Assembly: GCF_013911965.1 (NCBI RefSeq)
Contig: NZ_JACESE010000008.1
Coordinates: 124,001-188,000, forward strand
DNA: 64,000 bases
Origin: Phenylobacterium sp.
GTDB taxonomy: Bacteria; Pseudomonadota; Alphaproteobacteria; Caulobacterales; Caulobacteraceae
Direction: 5' to 3'
In this document: piece after piece, positions 47,467-56,952 of the stretch
Numbering within the stretch: the stretch's first letter is position 1
How the letters are laid out: every line of letters begins with the position of its first letter
Position numbers and translations under genes: made by a program
Notes under the pieces: model-generated
Database searches by the model: none
What the model saw: only the letters and a program-made list of their open reading frames with translations
What the model was told of the DNA's origin: nothing

Positions 47467-48426
47467 TCACAGGCCCGACCGTCCGATGGCGTAGAAGCGC
47501 TCCGACCGCTTGGCGCGGAGGACGTCGGAGGCGACGCCGTCGAGGGCGGAAAGCTCTTCCTCCACCGCATCGCCGACGGCGGCCATGGCCGCGGCGGGAT
47601 CGGAATGCGCGCCACCCGGCGGTTCGGGGACGATGCGGTCGACGATCTTCATCTTGAGAAGATCCTGGGCGGTGATCTTCATCGCCTTGGCCGCCTCTTC
47701 CGCCGTGCGCGAGCCGCGCCAGAGGATGGAATTGGCGCCTTCGGGCGGGATCACCGAATAGATGGCGTGCTCCATGATCAGCACGCGGCTGCCGCAGGCG
47801 ATGCCGAGCGCGCCGCCCGAGCCGCCCTCGCCGGTGACGACGGCCACCATGGGCACGCCGAGCATCAGGGCCTTCTGGGTCGAGCGGGCGATCGCCTCGG
47901 CCACGCCGCGCTCCTCGCTGCCCACGCCCGGATAGGCGGCGGGCGTGTCGACGAAGCTGACCACCGGCAGGTTGAACTGCTCGGCCATCTCCATCAGCCG
48001 GATCGCCTTGCGATAGCCCTCGGGCCGGGCGTAACCGAAATTGTGCTTCACGCGGCCGACGGTGTCGCGGCCCTTCTCGTGGCCCATGACCACCACGGGC
48101 CGCCCCCGGAAGCGGCCCAGGCCGCCCAGGATCGCCTGATCGTCGGCGAACTTGCGGTCGCCGCGCAGCTCGACGAAGTCCTCGATCAGCGCCTCGGCGT
48201 AATCGACGAAGTGCGGCCGGTCAGGATGGCGGGCGACCTGCGTCTTCTGCCAGGCGTCCAGCTTGGCGTAGGCCTTGACCCGCATTTCCGAGGCGCGCGC
48301 CCGCAGGGCGTCGATCTCGGCGTCCAGCGCGCCGGCCTCGGCGGTCTCCGACAGACGCTGGAGCTCCTCGATCTTGGCTTCGAGATCGGCGATGGGGCGC
48401 TCGAACTCGAGATAGTGGGCGGCCAT
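47467..48426 (-). CDS. accA: acetyl-CoA carboxylase carboxyltransferase subunit alpha
   Basis: A 319-residue AccA that, with AccD, transfers CO2 from biotin to acetyl-CoA for fatty-acid synthesis. The N-terminal helix is FERPIADLEAKIEEL, followed by ARHPDRPHFVDYAEALIEDF and the crotonase-fold core PVVSFVDTPAAYPGVGSEERG and TGEGGSGGALGIACG, with the oxyanion glycines and SVIPPEGANSILW. The ATG at 48426 gives the family N-terminus (MAAHYLEFE). A GTG 9 bp upstream is better spaced from AGGGA and remains possible. Downstream in the same direction are 89 bp and the nitronate monooxygenase gene. Confidence 0.96.
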   Translation of the reverse strand: MAAHYLEFERPIADLEAKIEELQRLSETAEAGALDAEIDALRARASEMRVKAYAKLDAWQKTQVARHPDRPHFVDYAEALIEDFVELRGDRKFADDQAILGGLGRFRGRPVVVMGHEKGRDTVGRVKHNFGYARPEGYRKAIRLMEMAEQFNLPVVSFVDTPAAYPGVGSEERGVAEAIARSTQKALMLGVPMVAVVTGEGGSGGALGIACGSRVLIMEHAIYSVIPPEGANSILWRGSRTAEEAAKAMKITAQDLLKMKIVDRIVPEPPGGAHSDPAAAMAAVGDAVEEELSALDGVASDVLRAKRSERFYAIGRSGL

Positions 48427-48523
48427 CGAGGTCACTTTGTCCCTGGCTGTGCACGAAAGCGCGCGAAGTTAGGCGCGATCCCCCCGCGTCACAAGTGCGT
48501 CGCCGAACGCTTGGGCCCGTTGG

Positions 48524-49552
48524 TCACGGCGGCGCGCCGTCGGGCGGCATCGCCTCGGCTTCCGGATCCGGTTCGGGCAGCGGCCGCTGGATGTCCTTGG
48601 CCGCGTCGTTCGTGCTGCGGCTCCGGGCCGCCGGCTCGGGCGCCGCAGGCTCCGGGTGTTCCAGGCGCAGGGCCGACAGGGCCGCCTCCCCTTCCTGGCC
48701 GAACAGACCGCGCAGGCGCACGTCACGCTGCGGGAAGGGGATTTCGATGCCGGCCTTGCGCAGGGCGTCGTCGATGGCCCAGGTGTAGGCTGCGTGCATG
48801 GCGTTGGGCCGCTTCACCGCCGGCAGGTCCGGCCAGACCAGCAGCTCGAAGTTCAGCGACGAATCGCCGAAGCCGACCAGCCACACCTGGCTCTTCTGGC
48901 TCTCGGTGTCGGGTTGCGTGAAGGGCAGCGCCCGGGCGGCGGCCAGCACCACGTCGCGCACCTTCTCCTTGTCGGCGCCGTAGGCCACGGCGAACGGAAT
49001 ATGGATGCGCCGCGTGGCGCCATGCAGGGTCCAGTTGACGAGGGTGCCTTCGATCAGGTGCGAGTTGGGGACGATGATGTCGATATTGTCGTTGTTGCGG
49101 ATGCGGGTGGCCCGCGGCCCGATCTCCTGCACCTGGCCCCGCTGGCCGCTCTCCAGCTCCACATAGTCGCCGATATTGACCACTCGGTCGAAGATCAGGA
49201 CGAGGCCGGAGACGAACTCCTTCACCACGCCCTGCAGGCCCAGGCCGACGCCCACGCCGATGGCCCCGGCGAAGATGGCCAGCGAGGAGAAGTCGATGCC
49301 GACCGTGGACAGGCCTGCGATCAGGCCGAGGATGATCACCCCGTAGGTGATCAGCTTCTCCACGATGTAGAGCGCCGCCCCGCCGTAGCGCGCCCGCGAA
49401 CGCAGACGCCTCAGGCCAAGCGCCGAGAAGCGGGCGATCACGATGGCGGCCAGGATCACCAGCAAGCCCGCGACCACGCCGCCCAGCGTCACAGGCGTCC
49501 GGCCCACGGTGAAGAGCACCAGCTCCTCGAGCTGCTGAAGGTCGCCCTGCAT
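48524..49552 (-). CDS. mechanosensitive ion channel (MscS family)
   Basis: A 342-residue small-conductance mechanosensitive channel. Three membrane helices are visible: about 20-42 (GGVVAGLLVILAAIVIARF), 62-82 (LITYGVIILGLIAGLS) and the pore helix about 88-112 (IDFSSLAIFAGAIGVGVGLG then LQGVVKEFVSGL). The beta domain follows (GDYVELESGQRGQVQEIGPR, DNIDIIVPNSHLIEGTLVNW). A disordered acidic tail ends the protein. It starts 1 bp after the xerD stop (ATG at 49552), so it belongs to the operon secreted protein-xerD-mscS. It protects against hypo-osmotic shock. Confidence 0.93.
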   Translation of the reverse strand: MQGDLQQLEELVLFTVGRTPVTLGGVVAGLLVILAAIVIARFSALGLRRLRSRARYGGAALYIVEKLITYGVIILGLIAGLSTVGIDFSSLAIFAGAIGVGVGLGLQGVVKEFVSGLVLIFDRVVNIGDYVELESGQRGQVQEIGPRATRIRNNDNIDIIVPNSHLIEGTLVNWTLHGATRRIHIPFAVAYGADKEKVRDVVLAAARALPFTQPDTESQKSQVWLVGFGDSSLNFELLVWPDLPAVKRPNAMHAAYTWAIDDALRKAGIEIPFPQRDVRLRGLFGQEGEAALSALRLEHPEPAAPEPAARSRSTNDAAKDIQRPLPEPDPEAEAMPPDGAPP

Positions 49553-49553
49553 G

Positions 49554-50474
49554 CTAGCGCTTACGTCCGAGAGGATGCTTGGTTGCAACCACCTCCCGAA
49601 GCCGGTCGCCGGCGAGGTGGGTGTAGACCTGGGTGGTGGCGATGTCGGCGTGACCGAGCAGGGTCTGCACCACCCGCAGGTCGGCGCCGCCCTCCAGCAG
49701 ATGGGTGGCGAAGGCGTGACGCAGCACGTGGGGGCTGACCCGAGCCGGATCGATCCCGGCGTCGGCGGCCGCCTCGTCCAGCTGCTGGGCGAAGCGCCGG
49801 GGCGTCAGCCGCCCGCCCTTGCCCCGCGAAGGAAACAGCCACGGATTGGCCGCGTCCCCCTTCGGCAGGAAGGCCTTCCGCACCTCAAGATAGGCTTTCA
49901 CCGCCGCCCGGGCGGGCGCGTTCAGCGGCACGAGCCGCTCCTTGCCGCCCTTGCCCTTGACGATCAGATAGGCCGGATCGCGCGCCAGGGCGGCCAGCGG
50001 CAGCGCCGTCAGCTCCGAGATCCGCAGACCCGAGGCGTAGATCAGCTCCACCATGCAGGCGAGCCGCAGGCCCTGCGCCCCGTCCCGCGCGCCTGCGGCG
50101 GAGATCAGGCGGTCCACCTCCTCGCGGCTGAGGATCTTCGGCAGGGGCCGGCCCTTCTTCGGCGCGTCGACCCGGCGCGAGGGATCGTCCTTGCGCCAGC
50201 CTTCGCCCAGGACGAAGCGATAGAACTGGCGCACTGACGCCCGGCGGCGGGCGGCGGTGGAGGCGGCGAGACCGCGGTCGGCCAGGGCGGCGAAATAGGC
50301 TTCGATGTCTTCGGCCGCGGCGACGGCGAGGTCTGAGTCGCGGGCGGCGAGAAAGCCCTGAGCGTCGGCAAGGTCCTTGCCGTAGGCGGTCAGCGTGTTG
50401 CGCGCCGCGGCGCGCTCCACCGCCATCATCTCCAGGAAGGCTTCGATCCAGCCCTGCGCGTTCGCGCCGCTCAT
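49554..50474 (-). CDS. xerD: site-specific tyrosine recombinase XerD
   Basis: A 306-residue tyrosine recombinase that, with XerC at dif, resolves chromosome dimers. The N-terminal SAM-like core-binding domain (about 5-90) precedes the catalytic domain with Arg in [11 protein letters not shown], Lys in [14 protein letters not shown]-x-x-R in [14 protein letters not shown], His in [11 protein letters not shown] and the nucleophile Tyr in VYTHLAGDR. Chromosomal context, with no phage genes, supports XerD rather than an integrase. It is coupled by ATGA (50471-50474) to the upstream secreted-protein gene and followed directly by mscS. Confidence 0.94.
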   Translation of the reverse strand: MSGANAQGWIEAFLEMMAVERAAARNTLTAYGKDLADAQGFLAARDSDLAVAAAEDIEAYFAALADRGLAASTAARRRASVRQFYRFVLGEGWRKDDPSRRVDAPKKGRPLPKILSREEVDRLISAAGARDGAQGLRLACMVELIYASGLRISELTALPLAALARDPAYLIVKGKGGKERLVPLNAPARAAVKAYLEVRKAFLPKGDAANPWLFPSRGKGGRLTPRRFAQQLDEAAADAGIDPARVSPHVLRHAFATHLLEGGADLRVVQTLLGHADIATTQVYTHLAGDRLREVVATKHPLGRKR

Positions 50475-51799
50475 CGCAGAGCCAGCAGGCCTTCGACGGC
50501 GAAGTCGCGGGCGTGCTGGTCCAGGCCCGCAGCCTTGAGGGCGCGGACGATGTGCGTTCGGTCGGCCGGCGCGGGCCCCGCGGCGCCCGCCTCTGCGGCG
50601 ATCCAGAGCGCCAGCATCGCGGTCTCCCCCGGGAGGCGCCGTTCGGAGGCCAGCGCCAAGGCGAGCGTGCGGGCTTCAGGGGCCTTGGCCTCGCCGATGG
50701 CGAAGCGGGCGAACTCGCCGCGGGCCTGTGGGCTCATGGGCGAGCCCAGGGCGGCGAAGATGGCGGCGGCCTGCTGAGCCCGGGCGCGCGCCTTGGCCTC
50801 GCCGATCCCGCCCCGCTCGACGAGGCGATCGAGGGTGGCTCGGTCCTCACGGCCGGCGGACGCCGCGATCAGGGCGTCCAGCAGGGCGAGGTCGAAGGCG
50901 CCGGCCTCCGGGATTTCGTCCTGAACGAGGGTGGCGCGGACATTCTCCGCCAGCGCCAGGTCGCCCTGGGCGAGCACCGCCATGGCCGCGGAGACGGGGC
51001 CAGGCCCGGCCACGAAGGTCCAGCGGGCCTCGAGCGGCGTCTCCGGCGCGAGCGCCGCGGCGACGGCGGGCGCAGGCTCGGCCGCCGTCAGATCGAGCCC
51101 GAGGCTGCGGGAGAGGGCGTAGTCCAGGCCGTTGCGCAGGGACGGCGCGCCAGGATCGCCGACGCCGGCCAGCTTGGCGCCCATCAGGCGGCCGTAGGCG
51201 GCGTCCCGTTCGACGCTCTGGGCCAGGTCGAAGGTCAGCTGGGCGGCGGCCGTCTCGCCGGCCCGGGCCTGGCAGAAGGCGCGCAGGCGCAGCCAGTAGA
51301 TGCGGTCGCGGTCGGTGGTGAGCGCCTCGGCGGCGTCGCACGCCCCCTGCTCGTCGCCCGCCAGCAGGGCGGCTTCGGCCGCCGCACGGGAGAGCGGTTC
51401 GCTGCGCTCCACCTGGGCCGTGCGCTGGAGGATCATGCGGGCGGCCTCGGCGTCGCCCAGGGCGACCAGCGCCTGGGCCCTGGCCGCCGCCAAGGCCGGA
51501 TCGTTTCCGCCGCCTTCCGGTCCCTGCGCCCCGGTGGCCAGGACGCGGCGCGCCAGCGCGGCGGCGGCCGGGGACAGCGGCTTCTGCGCGAGCAGAGGGA
51601 TCACGGTCGAGGCCGTCGCGGCCGAGGCCTCGCGCCAAAGGTCGGCCGGCAGGCCCGTCTCGCGCCCTGCTGTGGAGAAGAGATCCAGCGCCGGCAGGGG
51701 CGCAGCCTCGACGGCGACCTGGGCGGCGACGGCCTGCGGCAGGGCGAGCCCGGCGGCGAGGACCAGGGCGGGAAGTCGGAAGTGTCTGCGGAAGTCCAT
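50471..51799 (-). CDS. secreted helical-repeat hypothetical protein
   Basis: A 442-residue exported protein that I cannot assign. The signal peptide is clear (RLPALVLAAGLALPQAVA, cleavage near AVAAQ at 26-27). The mature part is Ala-rich and almost entirely helical, with paired helices such as AARAQALVALGDAEAARMIL and AAAEAALLAGDEQGACDAAEAL that resemble TPR/Sel1-like solenoid repeats. Two Cys may form a disulfide. It is the first gene of the operon with xerD, mscS and accA, coupled to xerD by ATGA. A periplasmic scaffold role is inference. Confidence 0.8.
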   Translation of the reverse strand: MDFRRHFRLPALVLAAGLALPQAVAAQVAVEAAPLPALDLFSTAGRETGLPADLWREASAATASTVIPLLAQKPLSPAAAALARRVLATGAQGPEGGGNDPALAAARAQALVALGDAEAARMILQRTAQVERSEPLSRAAAEAALLAGDEQGACDAAEALTTDRDRIYWLRLRAFCQARAGETAAAQLTFDLAQSVERDAAYGRLMGAKLAGVGDPGAPSLRNGLDYALSRSLGLDLTAAEPAPAVAAALAPETPLEARWTFVAGPGPVSAAMAVLAQGDLALAENVRATLVQDEIPEAGAFDLALLDALIAASAGREDRATLDRLVERGGIGEAKARARAQQAAAIFAALGSPMSPQARGEFARFAIGEAKAPEARTLALALASERRLPGETAMLALWIAAEAGAAGPAPADRTHIVRALKAAGLDQHARDFAVEGLLALR

Positions 51800-51914
51800 G
51801 GCGCCACCATAAGCCAGCCGAGCGGCGGGTCACCGCTGTTCGGCTCAGTTTCCGCATGACAGCCCCCGCGTAAACCGAGCTCTACTGAAGCCGACAAGAT
51901 TATGGGAGGCTTCC

Positions 51915-53354
51915 ATGACCGGCGAACCCACCAGGGACGACATGATGGCCGTGCTGGCCCGGCAGAAGGCGGCGCAGCTGGCCGACGGCCCCCCGTCGGA
52001 GGCCCTGCGGGCCGAACGCCTGGACCGCTGCATCGGCCTGCTGGTCGATCACGCCGAGGCGATCGCCGAGGCGCTGAACGCCGACTTCGGCTCGCGGTCC
52101 AAGGCGGTGACGGGCCTCACCGACGTCTCGGCCTCCATCGGGCCGCTGAAGCACGCCAAGGCCAATCTGAAGGCCTGGATGCGGCCGGAAAAGCGCAAGA
52201 CGACGCCCGCCATCCTCGGCCTCTTCGGCGCAAAAGCGCAGATCCAGTATCAGCCCAAGGGCGTGGTGGGCGTGATCAGTCCGTGGAACTTCCCGGTGAA
52301 CCTGACCTTTGCCCCGCTGGCCGGCATCCTCGCCGCCGGCAACCGGGCCATGATCAAGCCCTCTGAGCTGACTCCGGCGACCTCCGAGCTGATGAAGTCG
52401 ATGTTCGCCAAGGCTTTCTCGGAGGAGGAGATCGCCGTCTTCACCGGCGGGCCGGACGTCGGCCAGGCCTTCTCCGGCCTGCCCTTCGACCACCTGATCT
52501 TCACCGGCGGCACGGCGGTGGCGCGCCACGTCATGCGGGCGGCCTCGGAGAACCTCGTGCCCGTCACCCTGGAACTGGGCGGCAAGAGCCCCGTGGTGAT
52601 CTCCGAAAGCGCCGACATCAAGACGGCCGCGGCCCGCATCATGGCCGGCAAGACGCTGAACGCCGGCCAGATCTGCCTGGCGCCGGACTATGTCCTCGCC
52701 CCCGAAACCAAGATCGGGGAGTTCATCGAGGAAGCGCGCCAGTCGGTCGCCAAGATGTTCCCGACCATCAAGGACAATCCGGACTACACCGCCATCATCT
52801 CCCAGAAGCACTACGAGCGGATCACCGGCTATGTGGAGGATGCGCGGGCCAAGGGCGCCCAGGTGGTCGAGCTGAACCCCGCGGGGGAGGACTTCAGCCA
52901 GCAGCCCTATCGCAAGATCCCGCCGACCCTGATCCTCAATCCGACGGAGGAGATGGCGGTGATGCAGGAGGAGATCTTCGGCCCGGTCCTGCCGGTGAAG
53001 ACCTATCGCAAGACCGCCGAGGCCGTCGACTATGTCAACGCCCACGAGCGGCCGCTGGCCCTCTACTGGTTCGGGACCGACGAGGCCGAGCGCGACCACG
53101 TGCTGGCCAACACTACCTCGGGCGGGGCGACGATCAACGACGTGATCTTCCACGTGGCGCAGGAGGAGCTGCCCTTCGGCGGCGTCGGGCCCTCAGGCAT
53201 GGGCAGCTATCACGGCCACGACGGCTTCCGCGAGTTCAGCCACGCCAAGTCGGTCTACAGCCAGATCAGGAAGGACATCGGCCCTCTGCAGCGGATGCGG
53301 CCGCCCTACGGTCCGGCCATCGCCGGTTATCTGAAGGGCGCGACCCGCCGCTGA
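51915..53354 (+). CDS. coniferyl-aldehyde dehydrogenase-like ALDH
   Basis: A 479-residue NAD(P)-dependent aldehyde dehydrogenase of the class-3/coniferyl aldehyde dehydrogenase group. Key parts are GVVGVISPWNFPVNLTFAPL, the coenzyme motif FTGGTAVARHVMRAA, the general base in VTLELGGKSPVV and the nucleophile C254 (NAGQICLAPDYVL). The C-terminal extension (PLQRMRPPYGPAIAGY) is typical of this group, which lacks the tetramerisation arm. Actual aldehyde is unknown. GGGAGG lies at 51903-51908 before the ATG at 51915. Divergent from the xerD operon. Confidence 0.93.
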   Translation: MTGEPTRDDMMAVLARQKAAQLADGPPSEALRAERLDRCIGLLVDHAEAIAEALNADFGSRSKAVTGLTDVSASIGPLKHAKANLKAWMRPEKRKTTPAILGLFGAKAQIQYQPKGVVGVISPWNFPVNLTFAPLAGILAAGNRAMIKPSELTPATSELMKSMFAKAFSEEEIAVFTGGPDVGQAFSGLPFDHLIFTGGTAVARHVMRAASENLVPVTLELGGKSPVVISESADIKTAAARIMAGKTLNAGQICLAPDYVLAPETKIGEFIEEARQSVAKMFPTIKDNPDYTAIISQKHYERITGYVEDARAKGAQVVELNPAGEDFSQQPYRKIPPTLILNPTEEMAVMQEEIFGPVLPVKTYRKTAEAVDYVNAHERPLALYWFGTDEAERDHVLANTTSGGATINDVIFHVAQEELPFGGVGPSGMGSYHGHDGFREFSHAKSVYSQIRKDIGPLQRMRPPYGPAIAGYLKGATRR

Positions 53355-53406
53355 GGCGGGGTCGGATTGGCGTGGGCGGCGCGGCTCGTGTAAAGCCTTG
53401 CCGCCC

Positions 53407-53955
53407 ATGGATCGCTACGCCCCCCTCCGCAACCGGACCATCGCCCTCGTCGGTCTGATGGGTGTCGGCAAGTCGAGCGTCGGACGCCGGCTGGCCAACG
53501 CCCTGGACCTGCCCTTCCGCGACGCCGACACCGAGGTGGAGGCCGCGGCCGGCCGATCCATCAAGGACATCTTCGCCGACATGGGCGAGGCCGCCTTCCG
53601 CGAGGGCGAACGCCGCGTGATCGCCCGACTGCTGGACGAGCCGCCGCACGTCCTGGCCACCGGCGGCGGCGCCTTCATGAACGCCGAGACCCGCGAGCTG
53701 CTGAAGCGCAAGGCCCTCGTGGTCTGGCTGAAGGCCGACCTCGACATCCTGGCCCGCCGGGTCGGGCGCAAGGACACCCGTCCCCTGCTGAAGGACGCCG
53801 ATCCCATGGCGGTCCTGAAGGCGCAGGCCGAGGCGCGCTATCCCACCTATGCCGAAGCCCACGTCACCGTGCAGACCGGCGACACGCCCCACCACGTGGC
53901 GGTCGGTCAGGTGATCGACGGCCTGACCCGCTACCTGGAGGAGGCCGGCTCATGA
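53407..53955 (+). CDS. aroK: shikimate kinase
   Basis: A 182-residue shikimate kinase that phosphorylates shikimate at O3 in aromatic amino-acid synthesis. The P-loop is G16-LMGVGKS-S (residues 16-23), the shikimate-binding Asp lies in FRDADTEVE, and [11 protein letters not shown] and [11 protein letters not shown] are the family motifs. The lid Arg is in RKDTRPLL. The ATG at 53407 is chosen; an in-frame TTG 9 bp earlier is unlikely. Its stop overlaps the aroB start as ATGA (53952-53955), the usual aroK-aroB pair. Confidence 0.95.
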   Translation: MDRYAPLRNRTIALVGLMGVGKSSVGRRLANALDLPFRDADTEVEAAAGRSIKDIFADMGEAAFREGERRVIARLLDEPPHVLATGGGAFMNAETRELLKRKALVVWLKADLDILARRVGRKDTRPLLKDADPMAVLKAQAEARYPTYAEAHVTVQTGDTPHHVAVGQVIDGLTRYLEEAGS

Positions 53956-55079
53956 GCGTGACCATTCCCGTCGGCCTGGGCGACCGGGCCTATGACGTCC
54001 GCATCGGCGGCGGGCTCATGGCCGAGGCCGGGGCCCACATCCGTCCGCTCCTCAAGCGCGGCCGTGTCGCCGTGGTCAGCGACGCCACGGTCTGGGCCCT
54101 GCACGGCGAAGCCCTGACCTCTGCGCTGGCGCGCGCCGACATCGTCGCCAGCCCCGTCATCGTCCCGGCGGGCGAGGGCTCGAAGAGCTTCGAGATGCTC
54201 GCCCGGGTCAGCGACGACCTGCTGGCCCTGGAACTCGATCGCGGCGACCTGATCGTCGCCTTCGGCGGCGGCGTGGTCGGCGATCTCGCGGGCTTTGCGG
54301 CGGCCATCTACAAGCGCGGCATCGACTTCGTTCAGATCCCCACGACGCTCCTGGCCCAGGTGGACTCCTCCGTCGGCGGCAAGACGGCCATCGACACCCC
54401 GCGTGGCAAGAATCTGATCGGCGCCTTCCACCAGCCACGGCTGGTCCTGGCCGACCTGGACGTCCTGTCCACCCTGCCCCGCCGCGAAATGCAGGCCGGC
54501 TACGCCGAGGTCATCAAGTACGGCCTGCTCGGCGACTTCGCCTTCTTCGAATGGCTGGAGGCGAACGGGCCGGGCGTGCTCTCCCGCCAGACTGAGGCCC
54601 TGACCCGCGCCGTCGCCCGCTCCGTGGAGATGAAGGCCGAGATCGTCGCGCAGGACGAGCGTGAGGCCGGCCGCCGGGCGCTGCTCAATCTCGGCCACAC
54701 CTTCGGCCACGCCCTGGAGGCCGAGACCGGCTACGGCGAGGCCCTGCTGCACGGCGAGGCCGTCGCCGCCGGCATGGCCATGGCCTTCCGTTTCTCCGCC
54801 CGCCAGGGGCTTTGTCCCCGCCAGGACGCCGAGCGCGCCCAGGCCGCCATCGCCGCCGTGGGTCTGCCGGTGCGCATGGACGAGGTGGCGGGCTATCCCT
54901 TCGACGCCGACGCGCTCGTCCGCCACATGGGCCAGGACAAGAAGGCGGAGGGCGGTCGCCTGACCTTCATCCTGGCGCGCGCCCTCGGCGAAGCCTTCGT
55001 GGCCAAGGACGTGGACGCCGGCGCCATCCGGGACTTCCTGATCGAAGACGGCGCGGTCGCCGAAGGCGCCGCCGCATGA
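53952..55079 (+). CDS. aroB: 3-dehydroquinate synthase
   Basis: A 375-residue NAD- and metal-dependent enzyme converting DAHP to 3-dehydroquinate, the second shikimate-pathway step. The NAD site is [42 protein letters not shown] is the signature. The metal ligands lie in [11 protein letters not shown] (Glu), [11 protein letters not shown] and [15 protein letters not shown] (His). Coupled upstream to aroK and downstream to a CorB-type gene, each by ATGA. A full aroK-aroB-corB operon is therefore likely. Confidence 0.96.
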   Translation: MSVTIPVGLGDRAYDVRIGGGLMAEAGAHIRPLLKRGRVAVVSDATVWALHGEALTSALARADIVASPVIVPAGEGSKSFEMLARVSDDLLALELDRGDLIVAFGGGVVGDLAGFAAAIYKRGIDFVQIPTTLLAQVDSSVGGKTAIDTPRGKNLIGAFHQPRLVLADLDVLSTLPRREMQAGYAEVIKYGLLGDFAFFEWLEANGPGVLSRQTEALTRAVARSVEMKAEIVAQDEREAGRRALLNLGHTFGHALEAETGYGEALLHGEAVAAGMAMAFRFSARQGLCPRQDAERAQAAIAAVGLPVRMDEVAGYPFDADALVRHMGQDKKAEGGRLTFILARALGEAFVAKDVDAGAIRDFLIEDGAVAEGAAA

Positions 55080-56365
55080 TCACCGCCGTCCTGATCGGCC
55101 TCGCGCCGGCGATCATCTTCCTGCTCTTCTGTTCGGCCATGATCTCGGGCACCGAGACGGCGATGACGGCCGCCAGCCGCAGCCGCATGCACAAGCTGGA
55201 GCGTGACGGCGACAAGGCGGCCGGTCGCGTCAACCGGCTGATCGACGACCAGGAGAAGATGATCGGGGCGATCCTCCTCTCCAACAACGCCATCAATATC
55301 GGCGCCTCGGCCCTGGCGACGACGGTGCTCACGACGGCCATTCCCGGACCGACGGGGGCCCTGATCGCCACCGTCACCATGACCGCCCTGGTGGTGATCT
55401 TCGCCGAGATCCTGCCCAAGACCCTGGCCATCGCACAGCCGGACCAGGCGGCGCGCATCCTCTCCATCCCGGCCACCTGGATCGTGCGGATCTTCGGCCC
55501 GCTGGCCACCGGCGCCCAGTGGATCGTGCGCCTGACGCTGCGGCCCTTCGGCATCAAGCTGGACATGGAGACCGACGTGCTGGCGGCCCACGAGGAGATC
55601 CGCGGCGCGGTGGAGTACCACCACTCCGAAGGCCTGGTGGAGAACCGCGACCGGCTGATGCTGGGGGGCGTGCTCGATCTGGCGGAGATGGACGTCGGCC
55701 AGGTGATGGTGCACCGCAAGTCCATCGCCATGGTCGATGTCGGCCTGCCGGTGCGCGAGTTCGTCGAGGCCGTGCTGGAGAGCGCGCACACGCGCATGCC
55801 GCTCTACAAGGACGACCCGGAGAACATCGTCGGCGTGATGCACGCCAAGGACCTGCTGCGCGCCCTGGCCCAGGCCGACGGCGACATGGACCGGCTCGAC
55901 ATCCTGGCCATCGCCCGGGAGCCCTGGTTCATCCCCGACACGACGAACCTGAAGGACCAGCTCAACGCGTTCCTCAAGCGCCACACCCATTTCGCCCTGG
56001 TGGTGGACGAATACGGCGGGCTGAAGGGGCTGATCACCCTGGAAGACATCCTCGAGGAGATCGTCGGCGAGATCGAGGACGAGTACGACGTCGCCATCCC
56101 CGGCGTGCGGCCGCAGCCGGACGGGACGGTCAATGTCGACGGCTCGGTGCCCATCCGCGATCTGAACCGCGCCATGGACTGGGACCTGCCCGACGAGGAC
56201 GCCGTGACGGTGGCCGGCCTTGTGATCCACGAGGCCCAGACCATCCCGCGCGTGGGCCAGACCTTCATCTTCCACGGCCACCGGTTCCAGATCGTCCGGC
56301 GCGAGCGCAACCAGATCACCGCCCTTCGGGTGAGCAGTCCCATCGAGACGCCGACCGAGGACTGA
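55076..56365 (+). CDS. CNNM/CorB-type transporter (HlyC/CorC family)
   Basis: A 429-residue CNNM-family membrane protein, the paralogue of the gene at 9810-11114. It has the DUF21 membrane domain (about 1-180; [20 protein letters not shown] then [19 protein letters not shown] and [13 protein letters not shown]), the CBS pair (about 200-320; [39 protein letters not shown]) and CorC_HlyC domain (about 340-425). The E-T-A-M motif and EILPKTLA are hallmarks of Mg2+-linked CorB. ATGA coupling to aroB at 55076-55079 is a conserved alphaproteobacterial arrangement. Ion specificity is inferred. Confidence 0.92.
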   Translation: MITAVLIGLAPAIIFLLFCSAMISGTETAMTAASRSRMHKLERDGDKAAGRVNRLIDDQEKMIGAILLSNNAINIGASALATTVLTTAIPGPTGALIATVTMTALVVIFAEILPKTLAIAQPDQAARILSIPATWIVRIFGPLATGAQWIVRLTLRPFGIKLDMETDVLAAHEEIRGAVEYHHSEGLVENRDRLMLGGVLDLAEMDVGQVMVHRKSIAMVDVGLPVREFVEAVLESAHTRMPLYKDDPENIVGVMHAKDLLRALAQADGDMDRLDILAIAREPWFIPDTTNLKDQLNAFLKRHTHFALVVDEYGGLKGLITLEDILEEIVGEIEDEYDVAIPGVRPQPDGTVNVDGSVPIRDLNRAMDWDLPDEDAVTVAGLVIHEAQTIPRVGQTFIFHGHRFQIVRRERNQITALRVSSPIETPTED

Positions 56366-56366
56366 A

Positions 56367-56391
56367 GGAACCAACGCCTCGCGGCTGCGTT
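56367..56391 (+). promoter_or_regulatory. sigma-EcfG (general stress) promoter
   Basis: GGAAC (56367-56371), 16 bp, CGTT (56388-56391) match the alphaproteobacterial EcfG/SigT consensus GGAAC-N16/17-CGTT exactly. It starts 1 bp after the corB stop, about 170 bp upstream of the single-domain response regulator gene and in the same orientation. Confidence 0.75.
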
Positions 56392-56560
56392 GCTTGCGCC
56401 TGTGGGTGTGGGTAGGCCAAGCTTCCGATGACGGGATTCACGAAACGCGCGGGTGCGACCATGTCGTACACGTTGGACGTGAGATCGCAGGCGACTTCGC
56501 CGGCGGTCGCGCTATGCTGCGCCATTAAGTGTCTGAAAACGCGTTCCGGAGCCGCCCTCT

Positions 56561-56935
56561 ATGACTGACGTCACCAAGCTTCAGGGCCTGAAGGTCCTGG
56601 TCGTGGAGGACGAGATGATGGTCTCGATGCTGATCGAGGACATGCTCGGCGACTTGGGCTGCACTGTGGTCGGCCCCGCCTCACGCATCGAAGAGGCGTT
56701 CGAACTGGCCAAGAGCGCCGAGATCGACTGCGCCGTTCTCGACGTCAACCTCGGCGGCCAGCCGATCTTCCCGCTGGCCGACGTGCTGCGCGAGAAGGGT
56801 GCGCCCTTCGCCTTCGCCACAGGCTACGGCGATGCGGGCCTGCGCGAGGTCGACAAGGGGACGCCGGTTCTCCAGAAGCCCTTCCGGGAAAGCGACCTGG
56901 CGCGGATTCTGGGCGAACTCCACGCCAAGGTCTAA
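56561..56935 (+). CDS. mrrA: single-domain response regulator, FATGY type (MrrA/SdrG-like)
   Basis: A 124-residue stand-alone receiver. The acidic pair is E16-D17 (VVEDEMMVSML), the phosphoacceptor D61 (CAVLDVNLGG), the FATGY loop is at 85-89 (FAFATGYGD) and the conserved Lys is K106 (VLQKPF). Receivers with this motif work with HWE/HisKA2 kinases in the general stress response; Sphingomonas SdrG and Caulobacter MrrA are the models. The perfect EcfG promoter upstream supports that role. The symbol mrrA is inferred from motif, promoter and single-domain form, not from alignment. A similar receiver sits at the C-terminus of the bacteriophytochrome in this window. Confidence 0.82.
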   Translation: MTDVTKLQGLKVLVVEDEMMVSMLIEDMLGDLGCTVVGPASRIEEAFELAKSAEIDCAVLDVNLGGQPIFPLADVLREKGAPFAFATGYGDAGLREVDKGTPVLQKPFRESDLARILGELHAKV

Positions 56936-56952
56936 GCCCCGGCGGCGGCCCG

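Noticed and set aside
49554-50474. Phage integrase
   Set aside because: The recombinase has XerD length and motifs and sits in a housekeeping operon without phage genes.
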